From: Candidatus Hydrogenedentota bacterium
GTDB taxonomy: Bacteria > Hydrogenedentota > Hydrogenedentia > Hydrogenedentales > SLHB01
Direction: 5' to 3'
Assembly: GCA_013349485.1 (NCBI GenBank)
Contig: DUZM01000052.1
Span: forward strand, 1-14,208
DNA length: 14,208 bases
Shown: positions 6,871 to 12,503 of the stretch, in pieces
Layout: the number at the start of each line of letters is the position of its first letter
Position numbering within the stretch: the first letter of the stretch is position 1
Notes under the pieces: model-generated
Seen by the model: the letters and a program-made list of their open reading frames with translations, nothing else
Database searches by the model: none
Told to the model about the DNA's origin: nothing
Position numbers and translations under genes: made by a program

Positions 6871-7182
6871 TTACATCGCTATGTCACGGACGCGCAGTTC
6901 CGTGTAGGGCTGGCGGTGGCCTTGGGTGCGTGCGTATTTTTTGCGGCGTTTCATCTTGAAAACCCGGATTTTCTTCCGCCGCCCTTGCCGGAGCACCTCG
7001 CAGACGACTTTGGCGCCCCTTAGGGATTCCGGATCAACCACGAGGGCGTCGTCGCTTGCCAGCAGACAGACCTTATCCAATTCGACGGTGTCGCCTATGA
7101 GAGCGTCGATCTTCTCGACGCGAACGACGTCCCCGGGCGAGACTCTTAGTTGTTTTCCACCAGCAGTCACAACGGCATACAT
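6871..7182 (-). CDS. rplU: 50S ribosomal protein L21
   Basis: A 103-residue protein, the normal L21 length. It begins 'MYAVVTAGGKQLRVSPGD' and contains 'KKIRVFKMKRRKKYARTQGHRQPYTELRV', the conserved basic C-terminal region that binds 23S rRNA. The ATG at 7180-7182 has GGAG seven bases upstream. It is the first of the classic rplU-rpmA-obgE trio, here preceded after 39 bases by an aspartate dehydrogenase gene on the same strand with no terminator between them. Confidence 0.97.
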   Translation of the reverse strand: MYAVVTAGGKQLRVSPGDVVRVEKIDALIGDTVELDKVCLLASDDALVVDPESLRGAKVVCEVLRQGRRKKIRVFKMKRRKKYARTQGHRQPYTELRVRDIAM

Positions 7183-7221
7183 TTTGGGTCTCCATCATCG
7201 TGCCTTGATCGGCGTAAATAA

Positions 7222-8043
7222 TCACCACCCGGGAGTTCTTCGTGCAGCAAACGCCGTTGCGGCGTCCCGCAGCTCCGCGCACGCGGACAACGAAGCCAGG
7301 TAGCTCGACTTGGCATTCCTCGGCGAAGGCACGTTTTCCGTGACGGTGCGCAATCGGCCGAACGCCCCGTCGACGACTATCTCGTGGCTATTCACCGTGG
7401 CGGCAGGGTCGGCAATGATCTGGACGCGGGTTTCGTCCGGCCCAATGCCCGCCAGACTGATTGTTGCAGCGACATTTACGTTTTTGGGAAAAGCCTTGAT
7501 GGCTTCCGCGGCCGTACCTTCAAACACGACACGCGGTTCGGTCAATCCGTCGACGTCAATGCTGTGTTCGACGAGATACGGGGCGCCGGCCAATCCTTTC
7601 GGCGGCTTCCGCGTCGTCAACGTCACGCTTCTTAATCCGGCTTCCTGCGCGGCCCGAATGCCGTCCAACCCGCATATCGCGCCGGACGGAATGGTCAGGG
7701 CGATATCGGCTTCCCTGGCGCGCACGAACAGCTCGGGATCCTCTACAAGACCGCCGACACTCACAATCAAACAGTCTGTGCCGTGCTTGATGGCGGCCTC
7801 GACCACTTCTTTCACAGCGTCGGCAGCCGCGCACTCGATGAGATAGTCCACGGCGGCCGCGTTCTCGTCAAGGCTGCAAATTGCAGCGTCCATGTCGAAG
7901 GTCCGAAGCAGCACGACGGCCTTGCCGCGCGCGATGTCGGTGACGGCGGCGATCTCCGCCGGGATATCGCCTTCCTTAACAGCAATGCACAAGTCGGTTG
8001 CGATGTTGCCGCACCCAACCAACCCCACCTTCATCTTGGGCAT
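7222..8043 (-). CDS. nadX: L-aspartate dehydrogenase (NadX type)
   Basis: A 273-residue NAD(P)-dependent enzyme expected to convert L-aspartate to iminoaspartate, the substrate of quinolinate synthase in de novo NAD synthesis. The Rossmann motif 'KVGLVGCGNIA' (G10, G12) is at the N-terminus. 'TIPSGAICGLDGI', 'TTRKPPKGLAG', 'FPKNVNVAATISLAGIGPDET' and 'ENVPSPRNAKSSYLASLSA' match archaeal-type aspartate dehydrogenases. His220 in 'NSHEI' is the likely catalytic His. I chose the ATG at 8041-8043 because the motif starts right after it. An upstream ATG at 8085 would add 14 residues, but it lies in the loop of a terminator-like hairpin and the added residues do not look conserved. The neighbours are ribosomal genes rather than nadA/nadC, which is unusual. 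A closely related dehydrogenase with another substrate cannot be excluded. Confidence 0.88.
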   Translation of the reverse strand: MPKMKVGLVGCGNIATDLCIAVKEGDIPAEIAAVTDIARGKAVVLLRTFDMDAAICSLDENAAAVDYLIECAAADAVKEVVEAAIKHGTDCLIVSVGGLVEDPELFVRAREADIALTIPSGAICGLDGIRAAQEAGLRSVTLTTRKPPKGLAGAPYLVEHSIDVDGLTEPRVVFEGTAAEAIKAFPKNVNVAATISLAGIGPDETRVQIIADPAATVNSHEIVVDGAFGRLRTVTENVPSPRNAKSSYLASLSACAELRDAATAFAARRTPGW

Positions 8044-8063
8044 GATCAAGCCGCCCTCACAAC

Positions 8064-8106
8064 AAAAAAGCTTACGGTCTCCCATCCGTTGCAGAAACCG
8101 AAGCTT
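8064..8106 (-). terminator. Intrinsic terminator/attenuator upstream of nadX
   Basis: Read on the - strand, AAGCTT (8106-8101) and GGTTTC (8099-8094) face GAGACC (8081-8076) and AAGCTT (8073-8068) across a loop of about 12 bases. The inner arm has one G-U wobble, and a 1-by-2 internal loop separates the two arms. A run of six T follows (8069-8064, the first two in the stem). The wobble becomes a C-A mismatch if the + strand is transcribed, and the + strand lacks a T-run, so the signal is oriented leftward. It ends about 20 bases before the nadX start codon. Confidence 0.6.
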
Positions 8107-8232
8107 TCCTCTTCCGCGCCCGAAAGCAATCGCGGTTCTTACAGTACGTGCCGCTCGCGAACGCCGCCCGCTTTCTTCCGTCTACGCATGTCGCGCCTCG
8201 ACCCCCACCGTTGGCCGGGGGCTAACCGGCAC
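8064..8232 (-). ncRNA. Candidate structured small RNA or attenuator leader of the nadX-rplU operon
   Basis: Between a good sigma70-like promoter and the terminator hairpin lies about 170 nt with several strong helices on the - strand. GTGCCG (8232-8227) pairs with CGGCAC (8153-8148), closing a domain of about 85 nt. Inside it GGGGG (8221-8217 complement) and CCCCC (8206-8202 complement) form a second stem. CCGCG (8135-8131) pairs with CGCGG (8118-8114), and the terminator stem is at 8106-8068. I do not recognise the motif as a known riboswitch or as 6S, SRP or tmRNA. It may be an independent small RNA, or a leader that lets the cell end or continue transcription into nadX, rplU, rpmA, obgE and proB. 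The start point is inferred from the -10 box. Confidence 0.45.
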
Positions 8233-8238
8233 AACAAC

Positions 8239-8268
8239 AAAATAGCATAGGAATCCGACCCAAGTCAA
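8239..8268 (-). promoter_or_regulatory. Sigma70-like promoter for the leader RNA/nadX operon
   Basis: On the - strand a TTGACT -35 box (8268-8263) and a TATTTT -10 box (8244-8239) are separated by 18 bases. Transcription would start near 8232. It is the best promoter-like sequence I see upstream of the leftward nadX-rplU-rpmA-obgE-proB operon. Confidence 0.5.
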
Positions 8269-8269
8269 A

Positions 8270-8282
8270 CGGTGAAGCACCG
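8270..8282 (-). terminator. Short hairpin after the hybrid kinase gene
   Basis: On the - strand CGGTG, a CTT loop and CACCG form a 5-bp hairpin followed by TTTGACTT, 25 bases after the hybrid kinase stop codon. It is short for an intrinsic terminator, and its downstream flank coincides with the -35 box of the next promoter. Confidence 0.3.
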
Positions 8283-8307
8283 AATTGCGGGTGGCGGAGC
8301 GGCTGGG

Positions 8308-11300
8308 CTATCCGTTCAGTGCCGCGCTGACTTTGTCAAGGAGCACCGCGGTCAGGTAGGGCTTCTGAATGAAGGACAAACGAGGCTCTTCGGCGAACCG
8401 TTCTGTTGCATGTTGCTCGGTATAACCGCTGGAGAGGATCACGGGGACGTCGGGCCGGATGCGCCGCAGTTCCTGGAACGTCTCTTTCCCATCCATACGA
8501 GGCATCGTCATGTCCAGCAGTACGGCGCTGATCCGCTCGGCGTCGTTCTTAAACCGTTCGACGGCCTCGAGTCCGTCGTTTGCCGTCAATACCGTGAGGC
8601 CGGCTCGTTCGAGCGCCTTTCGGGCCACTTGGCGCACAACCTCTTCGTCGTCTACCACGAGGACGGTGCCCTTGATCGCGTTCCAGCGGTCTCCGGGCAG
8701 GGCCGGCGGACGCGTCGGGGCTTGGCTCGAACTGGGAAACAGGACGCGGAACGTTGTGCCTGCCCCGGGTTTCGTTTTGATCTCGATGGTTCCTCTGTGG
8801 GCTCGGATAATTCCGAGGACGGCCGCCAGCCCCAGGCCGCGCCCCGCAAACTTCGTGGTGAAGAACGGGTCGAAGATGCGCGTCCGTGTTTGGGCGCTCA
8901 TGCCGCAACCGGTGTCGACCACCTCGAGGTAGACATACTCTCCTTCGGGCAGATTGTCGCCGAGCCCGGTACCACTCAAGTAAGCCCGGTCGGCCTGAAT
9001 GCTGCCGGTCCGCACCCGAACCACGCCGTTCTGGTCGCCGATGGCTTCCGAGGCGTTTGTAATCAAGTTCATGGTGACCTGGCGCAACTGCCCGGGGTCC
9101 ACCTCGATGGGCGAGAGACCTGAGGCGAACTCGCAGCGCAACTCGACTTTCTTGGATATGGAGATCCGCAGCAGGTGGCTCATTTCCTCGACCATTCTGG
9201 AAATGTCGACAACCTGAAGGGCAAACGGACCCTTCCCCGAATACGCCAACATCTGATTGGTGAGTTCCGAGCCGCGCAGCGCCGCGCTCTGAATCTGTTC
9301 GAGGAATTGGCGTAACGGCGAGTCCTGGGCAAGTTCCTTGAGCATAAGATCCGAGTTGCCGAGGATTGCCACGAGGAGGTTGTTGAAATCGTGGGCGATT
9401 CCTCCGGCCAACACGCCCAGACTCTCGAGTTTCTGCGCGTGTTGCACCTGGGATTCCATATGGCGTCGTTCTTCTTCTGCGCGTTCAAGTTCGTGCGCCT
9501 CGATAGCCAACGCGACGAAACCGACGACGGACGCCGCGAAATCCTTGTCCGCGCGGTCCCATGTCCGGGGTTTGGAGGCGCTGACATGCTGTACGATGCC
9601 GGTGGTTTTCCCTTCCATTCGGATCGGTGCATCGAGGACGGAGATGGCCCCCGGGTAAAACAGTACGCTGTCGGCAAACGGGCCCACGCGGAGGTCGGCG
9701 TTCACGTTGTCAATGGCAAGAATCCGCTCATGTTCGAGGGCACTCATATAGGCAGGGTAGCTCGCGGCCTCGAAGGCGCCGCCATCGAAATGAGCATTCA
9801 ACGCGCGTTCGTATCGTTTAAGGCATTCGAGGAGATCCCCTTCTTGGTTGAACAGCCAGATACTGACGCGGTCGACTTCGAGTGTGTGCGCCGCGGTCTC
9901 CGTGATTTCCTCGAATGCGGCGTCGAGATTGCCGCCGTAGAGGGTCTTGCTGCGCGCCAATTGGACGAGCACTTTGTTTTGCCGTTCCTCGCGCTGATGG
10001 AGTCGGATTTCTTTTGTCATGCGGCCGATTTCGGCCTCTTGCTCGGCGAGGAGTTGCTCTTTGGGATCGGGGAGTATCCGCAGGGTCATCGAGGCGGGCC
10101 GCGTCGAAGGCACCAGATCGCGGTTGATGGCAATTACCCGAAACGTGTAGTCGCCCACGGGCAGGTTGCTGTAGCGGACCCAGTTCTGCCACGTATCCTG
10201 CCACTGGGTGTCGTAACCCTCGAGGATATAGCGGTAGCGCATTTGCCGGGTGGCCAGACTCACGCCGTGATACGAGATGGTTACTAGGTGCGCCTGAGTG
10301 GTGATCAACTCCAAATCAGTCGGATGCGGATACTCGCGGTCTGCGACGGCGGCTCGAATCTCAATTCGGGCCGGGCGCGTAGCCCTCGGCCGGTAGCGTA
10401 TAATCCCGCGGTAGGTGCCGATAATCATCGAACCGTCCGTCTGCGGCACAAGGCCGGTCACGCTATTGGAGGGCAGGCCGTCTTCGGAGGTCAGGCGCTG
10501 AAAACAGTCGCCGTTGTATCGTTGCAGGCCGACGCTGTGCGAGCCGAACCAAAGCTGTCCGGAGGCGTCTTTTGCGGCGCATTGGTGCATGGGGCGGGGG
10601 AGGCCGTGTTCGGATCCATAGGAGATGAATCGCCGGCCGTCAAAACGGCACAATCCTTCCCGTGTGCCGAACCAGAGATGGCCGTTGCTGTCCTCGACCA
10701 GGGACTTGATCCAGGTTCCCGGCAGACCCTCCTTCTCGGTGTAGGCCACCAGCTTGCCGTCCTCATAGTGGGCCAGCCCGCCGCCTTCCCAGCCGCCGAG
10801 CCATATTCGGCCGCGGCTGTCCTCGCAGACCCGAGAGATCTCGCGCAACGGCGTGGGTACGGCCTCGAACCACTCGTCCGTGAACCGGCAGAGGTAGCCG
10901 TCGAGGCCGGAGGTGGCCCAGATCGTACCGTCGCGGCTCTCGAGCAGGCCGAATATCATATCGCTGGGTAATCCGTCGTCGGGTCCAAAACGCTTGCCCT
11001 GATTGCGCCAGACGGCCTCGGGAGAGTCATAACGGTGAAGTCCGTCGCCGATAGTGCCGATCCAGAACCGACCTTGGCTGTCCTCGAGGATACCGTGGAT
11101 GCGCTTGTCGAAAGTCCGGCGCCGTTGTTGGCCCTGGTCGAGACAGCACAGGTCGCATTCATTGCCGAACCAGAGCCGCCCTTGGCGGTCCTGGATCAGG
11201 ACGTAGGAAACGGGTTCCTCGGTAAGAATTTCAATTGTCTCGCGGTCGAACCGGGTAATGCCGGACTGGCTGTGCGCGAACCACAACAACCCTTCGGCGT

Positions 11301-12177
11301 CCTCGACAATCGCGTTGACGCGGTTATCGAGCAACCCGGTTTGGGCACTGTAGTTTACGAACGGACCACCTTCTTTCTCGAGACACGACACGCCGCCGCC
11401 CCAGGTTGCGAACCACAGCCAGCCTTCCCGATCCTCGAGTATGGCCACCACGTCGTTCGCACAGAGGCCGTCCGCTTCGGAGTAGGTCGTGAAATGGCCG
11501 TTGTCGAGACAGGCGACGCCCCCGCGCCACGTCCCAAACCACATACGCCCTTTGTTGTCTTCCGTTATCGAGAGGACATGGGTGTCGGGCAGGCCGTCGG
11601 CGGTCGAGTAGGTCGTGAAACGGCCGTTGTCATAGCACGATACGCCGCCGCCCGAAGTGCCTATCCACACGCGCCCTTGACAATCGCAGTACAGCGCTCG
11701 GATTGCGTTGCTTGCGAGGCCGTCTTGCGTTGTGTAGGTGACGAAACGGTCGCCATCGAGACACAGGATCCCTTTCGTCCACATGCCGAACCAGATCCGG
11801 CCGTCGCGATCTTCGTCGATCGCTTCGACGATGTCTTCCTGCAAGCTACTGGGAACGGCGGACGTGCTGAATCGGCCGTTACTGTAGAAGGAAACGCCGC
11901 CCCACGTGCCGAACCAGAGACGCCCTTGGCGGTCTTCATGAATGGCGCGCACCGTGTTTGTGGGCGCGCCTTCACTCGCCGAGAACGTGGCGAACTCGCT
12001 GCCGTCGTAGCGGCAGAGTCCGGCCTCCGCGCCCATCCAGAGATAGCCCTCCCGGTCTTGCAGCAGCCATGTGACCCCGCCGGGAAGGCCGTCAATGATG
12101 TTGTAGCATCGCCAGGTGCCTGGCGCCCTCCCTACTATCTCGACGGTATTCGCCGGGTCTTGCGGCTTCTCTCCCAT
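8308..12177 (-). CDS. Giant hybrid histidine kinase: double Reg_prop propeller, Y_Y_Y, GAF, HisKA, HATPase_c, receiver
   Basis: A 1289-residue hybrid two-component sensor. About residues 20-595 hold 14 repeats with a core like 'RLWFGTxGGG' plus 'C.D.GRF', enough for two seven-bladed Reg_prop propellers. Y_Y_Y follows (about 620-705, 'YRYILEGYDTQW' and 'GDYTFRVIAINRD'), then a charged coiled coil (705-740), GAF (about 740-895), HisKA with phospho-accepting His929 in 'GGIAHDFNN', and HATPase_c with N box 'NLITNASEAI', 'DTGCGM' and 'GRGLGLAAV'. A receiver domain from about 1172 has 'VVDDEE', phospho-acceptor Asp1222 in 'LLDMTMP' and a late 'QKPY'. Known hybrid systems of this type usually have a signal peptide and a membrane helix before the kinase; I see neither, so it appears cytoplasmic. 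It has no DNA-binding output domain, and no partner regulator lies nearby. The ATG at 12175-12177 has a GAGGA almost touching it, an unusually tight spacing. Confidence 0.93.
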   Translation of the reverse strand: MGEKPQDPANTVEIVGRAPGTWRCYNIIDGLPGGVTWLLQDREGYLWMGAEAGLCRYDGSEFATFSASEGAPTNTVRAIHEDRQGRLWFGTWGGVSFYSNGRFSTSAVPSSLQEDIVEAIDEDRDGRIWFGMWTKGILCLDGDRFVTYTTQDGLASNAIRALYCDCQGRVWIGTSGGGVSCYDNGRFTTYSTADGLPDTHVLSITEDNKGRMWFGTWRGGVACLDNGHFTTYSEADGLCANDVVAILEDREGWLWFATWGGGVSCLEKEGGPFVNYSAQTGLLDNRVNAIVEDAEGLLWFAHSQSGITRFDRETIEILTEEPVSYVLIQDRQGRLWFGNECDLCCLDQGQQRRRTFDKRIHGILEDSQGRFWIGTIGDGLHRYDSPEAVWRNQGKRFGPDDGLPSDMIFGLLESRDGTIWATSGLDGYLCRFTDEWFEAVPTPLREISRVCEDSRGRIWLGGWEGGGLAHYEDGKLVAYTEKEGLPGTWIKSLVEDSNGHLWFGTREGLCRFDGRRFISYGSEHGLPRPMHQCAAKDASGQLWFGSHSVGLQRYNGDCFQRLTSEDGLPSNSVTGLVPQTDGSMIIGTYRGIIRYRPRATRPARIEIRAAVADREYPHPTDLELITTQAHLVTISYHGVSLATRQMRYRYILEGYDTQWQDTWQNWVRYSNLPVGDYTFRVIAINRDLVPSTRPASMTLRILPDPKEQLLAEQEAEIGRMTKEIRLHQREERQNKVLVQLARSKTLYGGNLDAAFEEITETAAHTLEVDRVSIWLFNQEGDLLECLKRYERALNAHFDGGAFEAASYPAYMSALEHERILAIDNVNADLRVGPFADSVLFYPGAISVLDAPIRMEGKTTGIVQHVSASKPRTWDRADKDFAASVVGFVALAIEAHELERAEEERRHMESQVQHAQKLESLGVLAGGIAHDFNNLLVAILGNSDLMLKELAQDSPLRQFLEQIQSAALRGSELTNQMLAYSGKGPFALQVVDISRMVEEMSHLLRISISKKVELRCEFASGLSPIEVDPGQLRQVTMNLITNASEAIGDQNGVVRVRTGSIQADRAYLSGTGLGDNLPEGEYVYLEVVDTGCGMSAQTRTRIFDPFFTTKFAGRGLGLAAVLGIIRAHRGTIEIKTKPGAGTTFRVLFPSSSQAPTRPPALPGDRWNAIKGTVLVVDDEEVVRQVARKALERAGLTVLTANDGLEAVERFKNDAERISAVLLDMTMPRMDGKETFQELRRIRPDVPVILSSGYTEQHATERFAEEPRLSFIQKPYLTAVLLDKVSAALNG

Positions 12178-12276
12178 TCCTCGTTGACCCTTTGGCTGTT
12201 CTTGCGTTCGTATCGAGAGCCTTTTCGTGGTCGGGTCTCCCGGTACGCCGCCCCTCTTGGCGGATTAGTAAGGGTA

Positions 12277-12298
12277 GCACGCCGCGCCCCCGGCGTGC
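12277..12298. repeat. Perfect 8-bp inverted repeat
   Basis: GCACGCCG (12277-12284) and CGGCGTGC (12291-12298) are separated by the six bases CGCCCC. No T-run follows on either strand. It lies about 100 bases upstream of the hybrid kinase start and could be an operator, a factor-independent terminator variant or a dispersed REP-like unit; the window has no second full copy. Confidence 0.5.
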
Positions 12299-12365
12299 AA
12301 TTCAAAAACGTGATCGGGGGTTCTTGCAGCAGTCCCAGGATCCCTGTTTAGCACACATAATGCAG

Positions 12366-12485
12366 GTGGCTTGGATGAGGAGCGCTCATGTATTTAAGCC
12401 ACGGTGCTTGCGCAAACCCACAAGCCTACCAGAAGGTGCGGGGAGGGGCCCCGTACGTGTCTGTAGCTCATGAAGGTAGCGCTAC
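12366..12485 (+). ncRNA. Candidate structured RNA (hairpin cluster), orientation uncertain
   Basis: Three hairpins follow each other. GTGGCTT (12366-12372) pairs with AAGCCAC (12396-12402), with ATGAG/CTCAT (12375-12379, 12385-12389) nested inside. GTGCGGGG (12436-12443) pairs with CCCCGTAC (12449-12456) across AGGGG. GTAGC (12463-12467) pairs with GCTAC (12481-12485). The second stem has a G-U wobble if transcribed as +, but an A-C mismatch as -, so + is slightly favoured. No promoter or known family is recognised; it could also be a remnant of a mobile element. Confidence 0.3.
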
Positions 12486-12503
12486 TCGCCGCGACAGGCT
12501 GCC

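Larger units (their letters stand above)
12178..12503. other. Intergenic region between the transglutaminase and hybrid kinase genes, rich in hairpins
   Basis: 326 bases without a supportable protein gene. Both flanking genes are on the - strand, so it should hold the terminator of the transglutaminase gene and the promoter of the kinase gene, but I find no convincing -35/-10 pair and no hairpin followed by a T-run. It contains one perfect 8-bp hairpin (12277-12298) and a cluster of further hairpins (12366-12485), listed separately. A 93-residue + strand ORF (12192-12473) crosses it and is not convincing. Confidence 0.6.

Noticed and set aside
6310..7023. A 237-codon + strand frame running across obgE, rpmA and rplU.
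   Set aside because: It crosses three certain genes on the opposite strand, has no ribosome-binding site and no recognisable domain.
8044..8085. The longer nadX start at 8085 adding 14 residues.
   Set aside because: That ATG lies in the loop of the terminator hairpin and the added residues do not resemble family N-termini; the Rossmann motif follows directly after the ATG at 8041-8043.
11035..12351. A 438-codon + strand frame opposite the propeller half of the hybrid kinase.
   Set aside because: Its repetitive sequence is the antisense image of the Reg_prop repeats.
12192..12473. A 93-codon + strand frame between the kinase and transglutaminase genes.
   Set aside because: It starts in the kinase upstream region, has no clear ribosome-binding site and matches no family I know; the hairpins explain the region better.
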